From a virus: a stretch of DNA of 49,918 nucleotides. The translations under genes were made by a program, and so were the position numbers. The notes below the pieces were generated by a model. That model saw only the letters and a program-made list of their open reading frames with translations, was not told where the DNA came from and made no database searches. This document shows, piece after piece, positions 1 through 9,224 of the stretch (positions are counted from its first letter, which is position 1; each line of letters begins with the position of its first letter). Location: positions 1 to 49,918 of IMG/VR virus record IMGVR_UViG_3300037153_000392. One strand, 5' to 3'.

Positions 1-141
1 ACCTGCTGGGATCACCCCAACTACACGCTTCGTTCGAAGACGCTTCCGCCCGACCCGGTGCCGATCCTCAACCCGCGCGGTACGGAGCAGAAGGCGACGC
101 CGCCGGTCAACCCCGACTATGTGCCGCCGAAGATACCGTAG
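1..141 (+). CDS. C-terminal end of a gene that starts outside the window
   Basis: An open frame runs from the first base to a TAG at 139-141 and gives 46 residues ending in ...VPPKIP. The tail is proline-rich (PPDPVP, PPVNPDYVPP) and high in G/C at third codon positions, so it is very probably coding. The gene begins upstream of the window. A GGAG-type ribosome site overlaps its end and serves the next gene at 151. Function cannot be assigned from this fragment. By position, just ahead of fibre and tail genes, it is likely a structural or head-completion protein. Confidence 0.7.
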   Translation, partial: TCWDHPNYTLRSKTLPPDPVPILNPRGTEQKATPPVNPDYVPPKIP

Positions 142-150
142 GAGACGGAT

Positions 151-579
151 GTGGCGAACGCGATCTACCCACTCTGGAAACAGGCGCTGATGCGGGAGCT
201 GGACACCGATAAGTCGCTCGATGCCGGCGTCATCGACAATGCCAAGGCGGTCTATGCCTCGCTGGTTACTATCGAGAGTGGCTATACCTATTCCGACGCC
301 CACCAGTTCTACAGCGATCTCACCAACGTGGTGGTCGGGCCGGTGCTGGTGAATGGGCCGGCCGTGAACGGGAGAATCTTCTCGGGCCAGACCCTGGTGT
401 TCACCAATGTGACCGGAACCAAGATCGGAGCGGTCGTGCTGGACCGGCACAACACGGGCGCCGCCAGCACATGGCGGCTGGTGCTCTATGAGGACAGCGG
501 GATCGTTGGCATGCCGCTGATCCCGTCAGGTGGCAACATCATCGTGAGCTGGAACGTGCAGGGTATCTTCGGGCTATGA
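151..579 (+). CDS. Conserved phage structural-region protein, 142 aa
   Basis: Starts at GTG 151 with GGAGACGG just upstream. The N-terminus (MANAIYPLWKQALMREL) resembles a small protein commonly found beside tail-fibre genes in podoviruses, by recollection of such sequences. The first third is helical. The remainder is beta-rich (VLVNGPAVNGRIFSGQTLVF, VVLDRHNTG), which suits a small head- or fibre-associated beta domain. It overlaps the next gene by ATGA (576-579), so the two are probably translationally coupled. No catalytic motif is visible. A role in head decoration or fibre attachment is inference. Confidence 0.75.
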   Translation: MANAIYPLWKQALMRELDTDKSLDAGVIDNAKAVYASLVTIESGYTYSDAHQFYSDLTNVVVGPVLVNGPAVNGRIFSGQTLVFTNVTGTKIGAVVLDRHNTGAASTWRLVLYEDSGIVGMPLIPSGGNIIVSWNVQGIFGL

Positions 580-884
580 ACGAACCGATCCAAGGTCAGC
601 AGTTGTTTGAGCTGGTGGCCAGGGCGCTGGTCAGCGCAGGCGCCTCGCAGGAGGTGGTGCGCTCGGTAGCGATCAATCTGATCGTGAACTCGATCAGGCA
701 GAGCGTTGGCAGGCGCAGCGAGGCCGAGGCGCGCATCGATGAGCTGTTCAATGCGGCGAAGACCATCCTGCTGGAAGGGCACTACGACAGCGTGACTGGG
801 AATCGTCGCAGCGTCATACCGTTCACCCAGGTCGTGCAGATGCCGTTCCACAGTGAGAACAGCGTCATCTTCCATGGAAAGTGA
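576..884 (+). CDS. Hypothetical protein, 102 aa
   Basis: Starts inside the previous stop (ATGA overlap). The protein is mainly helical and charged in its first 75 residues (ELVARALVSAG, EARIDELFNAAKTILLEG) and then turns basic and polar. There is no signal peptide, membrane segment or known motif. Tight packing between two structural genes suggests a small virion component or an assembly chaperone, but nothing in the sequence decides this. A long antisense frame (486-875) exists here; it is a shadow. Confidence 0.65.
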   Translation: MNEPIQGQQLFELVARALVSAGASQEVVRSVAINLIVNSIRQSVGRRSEAEARIDELFNAAKTILLEGHYDSVTGNRRSVIPFTQVVQMPFHSENSVIFHGK

Positions 885-887
885 TGG

Positions 888-1241
888 ATGCAGCCGGCAA
901 ACCTTCCGTTGGAGCTATACCGTGGCGATAGCATGCGGATGCGGTTCACGCTGCTGGATCAACAGCAGCAGCCGGTGGACCTGACCGGTGTTATTGCCAA
1001 GGCCGAGATTCGCGACCGTCCGGCCGGCGACAAGATCACACCGCTGACCTGCATAATCACGCTTCCCAATCTCATCGATCTGATCCTGGAGGCCATCGAC
1101 AGCGAGGGGCTGCCCGTTAGTGGGGTGTGGGACCTGCAGCTGACCTATAGCTCGGGCGAGGTGAAGACCCCGTTGGCGGGGCAGGTCTCGGTCACCCCGG
1201 ATGTGACGGACAGCACGCCGCATCCCGCTCTCCATCCGTGA
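888..1241 (+). CDS. Small beta-rich fibre/baseplate-region protein, 117 aa
   Basis: Chosen start ATG 888, three bases after the previous stop. The sequence ([25 protein letters not shown]) has the pattern of small beta-sandwich proteins found before phage fibre genes, where a 'YRGD..' strand is followed by 'DLTG' and alternating hydrophobic strands. The end is Pro/Thr-rich. It overlaps the following fibre gene only if that gene begins at the GTG at 1238. A role as a fibre-attachment or baseplate accessory protein is inferred from this resemblance and from position. Confidence 0.65.
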   Translation: MQPANLPLELYRGDSMRMRFTLLDQQQQPVDLTGVIAKAEIRDRPAGDKITPLTCIITLPNLIDLILEAIDSEGLPVSGVWDLQLTYSSGEVKTPLAGQVSVTPDVTDSTPHPALHP

Positions 1242-1249
1242 GGCGGCCG

Positions 1250-3199
1250 ATGAGCGAAACTGTCGAGATCGTCAACATCGAGGTCACGGCGCTCCAGGTC
1301 ACGGCTGACCTTATCTTCTCACCGCTCTCGGACATCGCCGTCGAGATGAACGAGGTGGCAGTGCAGGGGCCGCCTGGGCCGATCGGGCCGATGGGGCCTG
1401 TTGGTCCCCAAGGGGCTCAAGGCAACCTGGGCCCGCCTGGGCCGCCCGGTGCGCAAGGCCCGATTGGCTTGCAGGGGCCGCAGGGTGCCGCCAGCACGGT
1501 GCCGGGACCGGCAGGAGATACCGGGCCGCCGGGGCCGCAGGGCGACCAGGGTGCCGCCAGCACCGTGCCTGGGCCGGCAGGAGCAACAGGGCCGGCCGGT
1601 GCCACCGGGGCGACCGGGGCGCCGGGTACGCCAGGAGCCACCGGGACGGCCGGCAAGAATGCCTTCACCACCATAACGAACTCGTTCACGGTGCCGGCGG
1701 TCGGTGCCAGTGCCACCGTCAACGTGGCGGATGCCAGCTGGGCAGTTATCGGCGAGATGATATGGCTGGAGACCGCGCAGGATGCCAGCAATGCCGGCCC
1801 ACTGAAGATCACCAACATCGCCGGCAACACGCTTACCCTGCAGAACGTGGCGACGGGTGGACCGTTCCAGCCCCAAGATGCTGAGCTGTCGGCGATTGCC
1901 GCGCTGACCAGCGCTGCCGATCAGCTGCCCTACTTCACCGGCAGCGGCGCGGCGGCGCTGACCACACTCACGGCAGCCGCGCGCACGGTGCTGGATGACG
2001 CGACTGTCGCGGCGATGCTGGCCACCATGGGCGGCTATCCGACCACGGGCGGCACGCTGACCGGCGACGTGATCATCAGCAAAGCCACGCCTTCACTGGA
2101 GTTGCGTAAGACTGCCGATACGCAGTTCGCCTCCATCTATGGCCGCAATGGCGCGAACGTCCGCTGGTCAGAGTGGCTGGGAGACAACACCGCTGAGGCT
2201 GGTGCAGACGCTGGATCGAACTTCCTGCTCAACAGCTACACCGATGCTGGAGCATTCAAGGCCACGGTCTTGCAGTTTCTGCGCTCGACGGGTCTAGGCA
2301 CCGTACTTGGTGATCCGACTGCCGCGCTCGGTATCGCAACGAAACAATACGTTGACGCGCGAACTATCGCTACGCTCGTGCCCGGTTCCGGTCGGTTGGT
2401 TTATTCCAGCGCGACACAACTGCTGTTCACGCCGTTCGCCGGCAACAAGATCAAGACCAACGGTCAGGTCGTCACCATCCCCAATGCAGGGATGAGTTGC
2501 CCGAATACCAATGTCTGGGTGAACAACACACCTAACCAGAACCTCGCTGCCAATACGACCTATTGGTTGTTTGCTTGGTACACCGGCGGCAATCTCATTC
2601 CGCACTTCTGGACGACGGCGGCCGGCCTCACCGCTCCCTATCATGCCCCGAGCACGACGGCGGGCAACGAGGGTGTCGAGACTTGGTACAACGGCACGTT
2701 CCTCGACAACTACACCCTGATTGGGCTCGTTCGCACCAACGCCTCGTCGCAGTTTGTTGATACCAGTGCAGTGCGCGGCGTGCTCAGTTGGTTCAACCGC
2801 CGGCCGCGCGTGGCGCAGGGCAAGTTCACTGCCAACCGCTCGACCTCATCGGCCACTATGGTCGAGATCAACAGCGAGATTGCGGTCGGGTTTCTCACTT
2901 GGGCCGATTGTGCGGTTCCGCTGCATACTTCCGGCTCGGCATCCAATAGCGGCGCCGCCACGGGCTTCACCCAGATTGCCGTCGATGGCTCGCTAGTTGA
3001 GGGCATGGCCACAATGACCTCTGCAGCGGGAAACTATTCGGGTTCGATCGGCATGACGGCAGCGCTCGGTGGCCTGAATGCCGTGACCGAGGGCTACCAT
3101 ACCGCAACCCTGTACGGCTCCACGAATGGTGGCACTCAGACTTGGAGTGGCAATAGCAACACACTTGCCACCACTCTGACTGCGCAGATCATGGGATGA
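1250..3199 (+). CDS. Collagen-like tail fibre protein, 649 aa
   Basis: ATG 1250 is preferred over the in-frame GTG at 1238 because GAGG at 1240-1243 sits at correct spacing. Residues about 35-140 are Gly-X-Y repeats ([23 protein letters not shown]) that form a collagen triple helix in trimeric phage fibres. The unit [11 protein letters not shown] occurs twice, and the DNA there is nearly duplicated. The rest is beta-rich with the phage-fibre phrase '[20 protein letters not shown]' near residue 210 and a C-terminal jelly-roll-like part, presumably the receptor-binding tip. It is a trimeric adhesin acting outside the virion. Collagen-like repeats recur at 3204 and 29361. Confidence 0.9.
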   Translation: MSETVEIVNIEVTALQVTADLIFSPLSDIAVEMNEVAVQGPPGPIGPMGPVGPQGAQGNLGPPGPPGAQGPIGLQGPQGAASTVPGPAGDTGPPGPQGDQGAASTVPGPAGATGPAGATGATGAPGTPGATGTAGKNAFTTITNSFTVPAVGASATVNVADASWAVIGEMIWLETAQDASNAGPLKITNIAGNTLTLQNVATGGPFQPQDAELSAIAALTSAADQLPYFTGSGAAALTTLTAAARTVLDDATVAAMLATMGGYPTTGGTLTGDVIISKATPSLELRKTADTQFASIYGRNGANVRWSEWLGDNTAEAGADAGSNFLLNSYTDAGAFKATVLQFLRSTGLGTVLGDPTAALGIATKQYVDARTIATLVPGSGRLVYSSATQLLFTPFAGNKIKTNGQVVTIPNAGMSCPNTNVWVNNTPNQNLAANTTYWLFAWYTGGNLIPHFWTTAAGLTAPYHAPSTTAGNEGVETWYNGTFLDNYTLIGLVRTNASSQFVDTSAVRGVLSWFNRRPRVAQGKFTANRSTSSATMVEINSEIAVGFLTWADCAVPLHTSGSASNSGAATGFTQIAVDGSLVEGMATMTSAAGNYSGSIGMTAALGGLNAVTEGYHTATLYGSTNGGTQTWSGNSNTLATTLTAQIMG

Positions 3200-3203
3200 A
3201 CCG

Positions 3204-4433
3204 ATGACTTCAACCCCCGGTCAGGTTGTCGGCTCAGGGGCAAAGGTCTCTCCTGGCGGAGACCAGGGACCGGCTGGCTCGGCCGGGCCGCCCGGCGGCT
3301 TGGGCGAAGCGCCGACTGACGGGCAGACCTACGGGCGGAAGAGTTCGGCGTGGGCTGTGATCGCGGGCGGCGGCAACGTCTCTAACAGCGGCACGCCCGC
3401 TGTCGATCAGATCGCGCTCTGGACGAACCCTACCACGATCAAGGGCTCGGCGTCATGGAACAACGCGCAGCTGACCGGCGCCCCCAAGATGGGCGACATG
3501 TCGCTGGGTTACCTGCAGCTGACGTACTCAGCGCCATTCATAAACATCAGCGTCGGTGGCAGCGATCCCAATGTTTATGTCCAGCTGACTTCCAAGGGCA
3601 GCGGGGGTATCTCGCTCTACACCGGCAACTTCGGTGCCCAGCAGGTTGGTGTCGAGCCGTTTGCGTCTGGTGGCGTGTATATCGGGCTGCATGGCGGTGT
3701 TGGGCAAGCCGCCAACATCCACCTTTCCGATAACAGCCCTATAGGTATCTACAACGCTTCGCTCGGCGCCAATGGTAACGCCACCACCCAGACGGCTGGC
3801 GACAACTCCACGCTGGTAGCCACCACGGCGTTCGTGCAGGCGGCGGTGGCCGCTGCGCTGGCAGCGCAGTACTCGACCGGTGACTTGAAGCCGACACACA
3901 AGACCGCAGCCGATGCCGGCTGGATACTCTGGCGCAATGGCACCATCGGCAACGCCGGCTCGGGCTCGACGCTCTATGCCAACGCTGCGGCGCAGGCGTT
4001 GTTCACGCTGTACTACAACTCTTATAGCGATGCGAACTGTCCGTTGCAGACGAGCACGGGCGCAGCGACGACGCGCGCGGTGCAGGGCACTGCTGCAGCG
4101 GCGTGGGCTGCGCTCTGTCGCATGACGCTGCCGCTGAGTGAGGGCCGCGCGCTGGGTATTGCCGGCACGGGAGTGGGTCTGACGACCCGCACGCTCGGCA
4201 GCGCAGTCGGTGCTGAGACCGTGACGCAAACCGCCAGCACGATGGTGTCACATACTCATGGCGCCTCTGGAGCGGTCACTAACTTTATGGGGTTAGCCAA
4301 CGTCGCCCAGAACAACTGGGACCCTGCTGGTGGCGCGCACCTCGCGTCGTGCGGTGTGGATTATGCAGGTGGCAGTCAACCGATGAACATCATGAATCCA
4401 ACGACGTATATCAACGTGATGATCAAGCTCTGA
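3204..4433 (+). CDS. Tail fibre with collar-like C-terminus, 409 aa
   Basis: Starts four bases after the previous stop. A short collagen-like piece (GPAGSAGPPGG) lies near residue 27. The middle is beta-rich shaft. The last 180 residues carry collar-type landmarks: GDLKPT..AADAGWILWRNGTIG, LPLSEGRALGIAG and the metal-binding-like SHTHGA, ending MNIMNPTTYINVMIKL. This is the arrangement of T4 gp12-like collar domains, which end a receptor-binding fibre. Unusual for these domains is a Cys in 'CPLQTSTG'. It probably acts with the neighbouring collagen-like fibre to contact the host envelope. Confidence 0.88.
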   Translation: MTSTPGQVVGSGAKVSPGGDQGPAGSAGPPGGLGEAPTDGQTYGRKSSAWAVIAGGGNVSNSGTPAVDQIALWTNPTTIKGSASWNNAQLTGAPKMGDMSLGYLQLTYSAPFINISVGGSDPNVYVQLTSKGSGGISLYTGNFGAQQVGVEPFASGGVYIGLHGGVGQAANIHLSDNSPIGIYNASLGANGNATTQTAGDNSTLVATTAFVQAAVAAALAAQYSTGDLKPTHKTAADAGWILWRNGTIGNAGSGSTLYANAAAQALFTLYYNSYSDANCPLQTSTGAATTRAVQGTAAAAWAALCRMTLPLSEGRALGIAGTGVGLTTRTLGSAVGAETVTQTASTMVSHTHGASGAVTNFMGLANVAQNNWDPAGGAHLASCGVDYAGGSQPMNIMNPTTYINVMIKL

Positions 4434-4440
4434 GGATCAG

Positions 4441-4824
4441 ATGGCTCTCACGCAGTTCTACATCTATGAACAGCAGAACCAGATTCCGGTGCCGGTGGAG
4501 TACATGCATCAGGGTTGGTTCGATGACCAAGGATTGACGTTATCGGGGTGGTTCGATCAGGACATCGCCAACACGGTTGTGCCGCTCAACCAGTTCGAAG
4601 CACCGTTCTTCGATGATCCCGACACGTTCTTTGCCGGTCCCGACGGACCCGTGTCGTTGCCGGGTGGCCGTCCGACGTTGCCGGCCCAGTGGCAGCCGCA
4701 CGTCACGGTCGAGGTGCTCCCCACCTTCTTCGATGACCCAGACCTGTTCTTCATGCCGATGAGCATCAGGGCGCTGTTCGGGCCGGATCAGCTGCTGAGG
4801 AACGAGGTCCGCAGAATCAGATAG
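4441..4824 (+). CDS. Tail-associated protein with FFDDPDxFF repeats, 127 aa
   Basis: Two internal copies of an acidic-aromatic motif are plain: FFDDPDTFFAGP near residue 56 and FFDDPDLFFMPM near residue 99. Upstream lies GWFDDQGLTLSGWFDQDI, closely matched inside the tail nozzle protein at about nt 7741-7797. Such W/F-D-rich loops could bind metal ions or dock proteins. The family is not one I can name. It sits between a fibre and a small beta protein, so a tail-tip linker or fibre-nozzle connector is a reasonable inference. Confidence 0.75.
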   Translation: MALTQFYIYEQQNQIPVPVEYMHQGWFDDQGLTLSGWFDQDIANTVVPLNQFEAPFFDDPDTFFAGPDGPVSLPGGRPTLPAQWQPHVTVEVLPTFFDDPDLFFMPMSIRALFGPDQLLRNEVRRIR

Positions 4825-4832
4825 GGTGACGC

Positions 4833-5180
4833 ATGTACTGTGGAAGAGACTTCTCACCCCAGGAGTACGGCGAGTCCGAGGTCATCGGGCTCGACTTCGT
4901 CAATGACCTTGAGCACGACGAGCAGCTGCTGTCGTCGGTGTGGCGGATCAAGGTTACCCAGGGCGAGGACCCGACGCCACAGGTGCATCTGGAAGGCACC
5001 TCGGTGGTGTTCGTGCCGCTCGGCAGCAGCATGAAGACGGCGACCATGCAGCGCATCGGCGGCTTGTGGCCGGATGTCACCTATGCCGTCGAGGCGATCG
5101 TTGTCACCGACCAGGGCAACACCAGGAGCCTGTGGTCGCACATTCGAGGCGTCGAGATCGCGACCGTCGATGCGGGGTGA
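4833..5180 (+). CDS. Small beta-sandwich-like structural protein, 115 aa
   Basis: Starts ATG 4833, a few bases after the previous stop. The protein has alternating beta strands (VWRIKVTQG, TSVVFVPLGSS, TYAVEAIVVTDQGNTRSLWSHIRGVEI). The 'W.DVTY.VEA.V.T..GN...LWS' stretch resembles fibronectin-III-like or Ig-like modules that phages attach to virion surfaces. No signal or membrane segment. Its place immediately before the adaptor gene supports a head or tail decoration role. The domain call is from pattern only. Confidence 0.68.
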   Translation: MYCGRDFSPQEYGESEVIGLDFVNDLEHDEQLLSSVWRIKVTQGEDPTPQVHLEGTSVVFVPLGSSMKTATMQRIGGLWPDVTYAVEAIVVTDQGNTRSLWSHIRGVEIATVDAG

Positions 5181-5186
5181 AGCGCC

Positions 5187-5984
5187 ATGAACTACGACGA
5201 GGTCATCACTCACCTCATGACCCTGGGTGCGATCCCGCTCAACAGCGAGGATTCGAACTTCACCAAGCTCATCCCCGGGATGTTCCACTACGCCGAGGGC
5301 CGGATATACCGCGATCTGGCATTCCTGGCGACCGACACCACTGAGCTGGTGACGGTGCCGGCGCTGGAGCGCGAGGTCGAGCTGCCGGACAACGTCCTCA
5401 CGGTGCGCTCGGTCGGGCTGTGCACGCCGTCTGCTTCCGGGCCGCCGGACCGCAACAAGCGGAGACACTATCCGGTAAGGCTATCTCCCGAAGCGCTGGA
5501 GATGTTCTGGCCACAGCCCAACTTCAAACCCGGCATGCCGAAGTACTATGCGATCAGGGCGATCAGGCTGCCACCCGACATCACCACCAATCCGTTGCCG
5601 CCAACGACGCAACCGGAGCCGCCCATCTATATCCCGGAGCGCTTCCGGCTGGTCTTGCACTTCGCACCATCGCCCGATCGCATCCTCATTGGCGAGGTCT
5701 ATGGCGGCATCGAGCCGTTGCTGCTGTCGCGGACCAACCCGGAGACCTTCCTCTCGCGCTACTATGCCGAGCTGCTGATCGCCTGCTGCATGGTCTACAT
5801 CACCGGCTACCAGCGCGACTTCGGTGCCCAGGCCGACGATCCGGCGCGGGCGGTGAGCTGGGAGAGCCAGTATCAAGCCATCAAGAGCGGCATCACACAG
5901 GAGTCCGGTCGTCTGCGCGGCGAAGGGCCGGGCTTCACGGCATTGCCGCCGGCACCGCAGGCGCAGCAGCCGAGGTCGCCCTGA
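5187..5984 (+). CDS. Head-tail adaptor-like protein (SU10-type), 265 aa
   Basis: The opening (MNYDEVITHLMTLGAI...FTKLIPGMFHYAEGRIYRDL) matches the helical N-terminus of podovirus adaptors: a Y..E/D.....L followed by 'LIP.MI.YAE.RIYRDL.FLAT'. The central beta part and the helix 'FLSRYYAELLIACCMVYITGY' also fit. Adaptors form a dodecameric ring below the portal and connect it to the nozzle. The next gene overlaps by TGATG and encodes the nozzle, as expected for this pair. The C-terminus is Pro/Gln-rich. The portal gene should lie outside the window. Confidence 0.8.
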   Translation: MNYDEVITHLMTLGAIPLNSEDSNFTKLIPGMFHYAEGRIYRDLAFLATDTTELVTVPALEREVELPDNVLTVRSVGLCTPSASGPPDRNKRRHYPVRLSPEALEMFWPQPNFKPGMPKYYAIRAIRLPPDITTNPLPPTTQPEPPIYIPERFRLVLHFAPSPDRILIGEVYGGIEPLLLSRTNPETFLSRYYAELLIACCMVYITGYQRDFGAQADDPARAVSWESQYQAIKSGITQESGRLRGEGPGFTALPPAPQAQQPRSP

Positions 5985-8812
5985 TGTCACTGGTCAAGCC
6001 GCAGGCGCCGCCAGGATTCCTCTCCCAGGCCACCCAGGTCATGGCGCGCAGCGCTTGGTTCGCCGGCAACCTCGTGCGCTGGCGTACCGGCTACCTGGAG
6101 AAGATGGGCGGCTGGCGGCGGCTGATCGAGGAGGCGCTGGCGGCGCCCATCCGCAGGTTCCACGCATGGCTTGATCTCAGCAATCGCAAGAACCTGCTGA
6201 TCGCGGCCGACGATGGCGTAAGACTTCTCGTGCAGAGCACGCTCTACAGCATGGGCCACGAGGTCCCGCTGCAGGGTGGTTTCATCCCGGCGATTGGTGT
6301 GGTCGGGGATATCACCACCTTCACTGTCGCGCTGAACGCCACCGAGGTGACGGTCGAGACCGGCGCCAATGTGAACGCTGGCGATATCTTCTTCGTCAAG
6401 GTGCCGGTCTCGATCGGTGGTCGCATCCTGCTGGCGGGTGAGTACTACCCGGTCAAGACGGTCATCCCCGGCACCGGCTTCACCTTCGATATGCCGCTGC
6501 CGGCGCTGGCGGCGGAGGCTGACACCTACGGCATTCCGTTGATGACCAACGACATCGTCAACGGCTTTACCGTAACGTGGAAGGCGCACGGGCTGGTCGT
6601 CGGCTCGCAGATCAGGGTGGCGCAGGGCACCACGCTCAAGCTCGGGACGCTGACCGGGACGCCAGCGAAGTACGACAAGATCGACTTTGTGGCGCCGGCC
6701 GGGACGCTGGGCACCGTCGCTACCGTTACCGACGCCGATCACTTCACCTTCCTGATGGGCGCGTCTGGCACGGGCGATGGCACTGGTGGCACCGACCACC
6801 AAGTCTATGTCGGAAGCTCCATTGTGAACTCCGCGACCGCCGGCATCACAGCCGCCTCCGGGGCGGTGCTGGGCTTTGCTGCGCAGCTGCCGCTGAACAA
6901 TCCGCAGAAGCAGGCGTGGTTCCTGGGCAACATGGGCGAGGATGGGTTGGCGCTGCTCGCGGGTGGCCCGCTGGAGGTCTACACCCCGCCGATCGAGAAC
7001 GGGCCGTTCCTGACGCCGGTCGGCGCCGGGTCGCCGGCCACCGCACCGCAGAAGAGCAACGGCTTCATCGTGGCGATGCCGCAGGCCCAGGTGATCTTGT
7101 TTGGCTCCGAGGTCGGCAAGGCACTGACGGATGGGGTGACCAAGGTGTGGGGCGACGGCGTCGTGGACCCGCTGCTGATCACTTGGTCCGATGTCGGCAC
7201 CTACGACGATTACCAGCTGTCGGTAAGCAAGCAGGCCGGCAGCTTCCGACTGTCGCGCGGCTCACGCATCGTCGGTGCGATCCAGGCACCGCAGGCAACG
7301 CTGATCCTGACTGACACCGATGTCTGGCAGATGAGCTACATCGGCCCTCCTCTCATCTACGGCTTCACCATCATGGGCTCGGGCTGCGGCTTGGTGGCGC
7401 CGCACGCCATCAGCACCGTCGGCCGCACCACCATCTGGCAGGGACAGAAGAACTTCTGGTCATTCGAGACCGGCGTGCAGCCAGTGGTCTGCACGGTGTG
7501 GGACTACATCTTCGATGACATCGACCCCGTCAACATCAACAAGTGCCATGCGGCGCCCAACTCGACCACCAACGAGATGGCGTTCTACTTCCCGTCGCAG
7601 CACACGATGATCAACGTGGACGCCAACCTGCTGCTGTTCTCGCAGGTGTTCAATCGCGGTTGGCTGCAGGTCAACGCGATTGCCGATCAGTTCCTGCTGT
7701 TCCATGCGCTCTATCTGTACGAGGCGCAGTACCTGATCTCGGGTTGGTTCGATGACTCCGGTATGACCGAGGCGAGCTGGTGGGACCAGGACATCGGCGG
7801 CGAGGTGGAGAAGTTCATCTTCGCCCCCGACGGCACAGATACCGTTTATGTGCTGAACGAAACCTCCGTCAATGGTATGCACGCGATCTCGCAAACTATC
7901 GACAAGAACGGCGAGCGCACGACCTATACCTTCTCGGTCTATGTCCATAAGGATTCGACCCGCAATCTAACCCTGCGTGCCGGCAATCCGCTGGGCTATG
8001 CCTACGCCACGTTCAATCCTGCGAGCGGCAATCTCGTTGCTCGTGGTGTGACCTCGCCCAAGTTCGCCGTAATCGATGCCATGTCGCAGAGCGATGGGCT
8101 GGGCACCGGCACCTCGCCGGGCGGCAACGGCTGGCTGCGCTACGTCTTGACGTTCACCAGCGACGATAGCCAGGGGCTGGAGGTGTTCATCAACCTGACC
8201 AAGGGCACCGAGCTGAGTTATGCGGGCGAGGGCAAGGGCTTGCTGCTCTGGGGTGCGCAGCTGGTGCTTGGTTCCGAGCCGCTGACCTATCAGCGCACCA
8301 ACGGCATACGCCGGCAGAACGAGACCGGCCGCTACGTGAAGGTCAACCTCGTTGAGAACATGGCCTGGGACAGCGGCAGGCTGCGCCGCACCGCATGGCT
8401 CGATGAGAGCGTCTGGGGGCCGCCATTGGGTGGTGATCCTGGCAACATGATCCAACAGCACGAGATCGGCTTCGATGCAGATGACAAGCCGATGGAGGGC
8501 GTGTTCGCCGAGACCGGCTTCTCCGAGCTTGGCGATGGCACGGCGGTGATGCTGGTCGATGAGGTGCATCCCGACCTGAAGTGGTTCGGGCGTAATGGCG
8601 GGGTCAAGATATCGATCCGGGCAACGAACTACCCGCAGGGGCCGAAGCACTTGTACGGGCCGTACTCGATGACGCCCGGCACCTCATGGTTCACGCCGCG
8701 CGTGCGCGCCCGTTACATGGCGATCCGCTACGACTGGGAGCCGCGCCTGGGGTTCTCGGCGCGCATCGGTCTAGTGACTTTCCGTACCAAGCCGGCGGGT
8801 AAGCTGCCATGA
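5984..8812 (+). CDS. Tail hub/nozzle-like protein with lectin-like insertion, 942 aa
   Basis: The frame is open upstream to 5420, but ATG 5984, overlapping the adaptor stop, is chosen because everything earlier overlaps the adaptor. The N-terminus (GNLVRWRTGYLEKMGGWRRL.., FHAWLDLSNRKNLLIAADDG) is the usual start of podovirus nozzle/hub proteins (P22 gp10- or T7 gp12-like). The first 580 residues are beta-propeller-like. Residues about 585-790 look inserted: GWFDDSGMTEASWWDQDI, then a jelly-roll pattern (TYTFSVYVHKDSTRNL..GNGWLRYVLTF..LLLWGAQLVLGS) typical of carbohydrate-binding phage domains. The nozzle fold then resumes. It forms the DNA exit channel at the tail tip. Confidence 0.82.
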   Translation: MSLVKPQAPPGFLSQATQVMARSAWFAGNLVRWRTGYLEKMGGWRRLIEEALAAPIRRFHAWLDLSNRKNLLIAADDGVRLLVQSTLYSMGHEVPLQGGFIPAIGVVGDITTFTVALNATEVTVETGANVNAGDIFFVKVPVSIGGRILLAGEYYPVKTVIPGTGFTFDMPLPALAAEADTYGIPLMTNDIVNGFTVTWKAHGLVVGSQIRVAQGTTLKLGTLTGTPAKYDKIDFVAPAGTLGTVATVTDADHFTFLMGASGTGDGTGGTDHQVYVGSSIVNSATAGITAASGAVLGFAAQLPLNNPQKQAWFLGNMGEDGLALLAGGPLEVYTPPIENGPFLTPVGAGSPATAPQKSNGFIVAMPQAQVILFGSEVGKALTDGVTKVWGDGVVDPLLITWSDVGTYDDYQLSVSKQAGSFRLSRGSRIVGAIQAPQATLILTDTDVWQMSYIGPPLIYGFTIMGSGCGLVAPHAISTVGRTTIWQGQKNFWSFETGVQPVVCTVWDYIFDDIDPVNINKCHAAPNSTTNEMAFYFPSQHTMINVDANLLLFSQVFNRGWLQVNAIADQFLLFHALYLYEAQYLISGWFDDSGMTEASWWDQDIGGEVEKFIFAPDGTDTVYVLNETSVNGMHAISQTIDKNGERTTYTFSVYVHKDSTRNLTLRAGNPLGYAYATFNPASGNLVARGVTSPKFAVIDAMSQSDGLGTGTSPGGNGWLRYVLTFTSDDSQGLEVFINLTKGTELSYAGEGKGLLLWGAQLVLGSEPLTYQRTNGIRRQNETGRYVKVNLVENMAWDSGRLRRTAWLDESVWGPPLGGDPGNMIQQHEIGFDADDKPMEGVFAETGFSELGDGTAVMLVDEVHPDLKWFGRNGGVKISIRATNYPQGPKHLYGPYSMTPGTSWFTPRVRARYMAIRYDWEPRLGFSARIGLVTFRTKPAGKLP

Positions 8813-9069
8813 GAGGCGATGCCCTGGTTGAGACCCAGCGGCTGATCGCGCAGGCAATCAATGCGCTGGCCGAGCACATCGAGCAATCGAGCGGCTTCTA
8901 CTTCACGCCGGTCCTCTTTGAGCAACTGCCCAGCCCGGCGAAGGTCGGGATGGTGGCCTGCATCGAGGACAGCACGACCGATGTCGCTGGCGGCATTGTC
9001 GGTGCCGGCGGGCCGCACACCGTGCTGGCGTTCTACAATGGCACTGTCTGGAAGGCATTCACGGCATGA
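8809..9069 (+). CDS. Hypothetical protein, 86 aa
   Basis: Overlaps the nozzle stop by ATGA. The first 30 residues form an amphipathic helix (LVETQRLIAQAINALAEHIEQ). The rest is a compact beta unit ending HTVLAFYNGTVWKAFTA, similar to the 'YNG..W....' strand often found at the ends of small phage fibre or tail-attached proteins. It overlaps the next gene by ATGA as well. A small tail accessory protein is likely; there is no further evidence. Confidence 0.68.
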   Translation: MRGDALVETQRLIAQAINALAEHIEQSSGFYFTPVLFEQLPSPAKVGMVACIEDSTTDVAGGIVGAGGPHTVLAFYNGTVWKAFTA

Positions 9070-9224
9070 GCCCTCCGCAGAACGAGGACAAGCGCATCAC
9101 CGATGTGGTCGAGCGCGCCACCTTGGCGTGGATCGATCAGTACAACCAGATGCTCATCCTGACGGCGCAGGCGCTGCAGCGGCTGCATCTGGCTTTCGAT
9201 GGGAAGTTCACCCGTGGACCGTAA
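9066..9224 (+). CDS. Small hypothetical protein, 52 aa
   Basis: ATG 9066 overlaps the previous stop, and TAA is at 9222-9224. The product (MSPPQNEDKRITDVVER...) is a charged N-terminus followed by a helix with heptad-like hydrophobics (LAWIDQYNQMLILTAQALQRLHLAF). Third codon positions are G/C-rich and it fits perfectly between coupled genes, so I treat it as real despite its size. It may form a coiled-coil partner of a neighbouring tail protein. No known family. Confidence 0.6.
   Translation: MSPPQNEDKRITDVVERATLAWIDQYNQMLILTAQALQRLHLAFDGKFTRGP

Noticed and set aside
5420-5983. N-terminal extension of the tail nozzle frame by 188 residues
   Set aside because: Overlaps the adaptor gene completely in another frame, and the nozzle-family start pattern begins at 5984.
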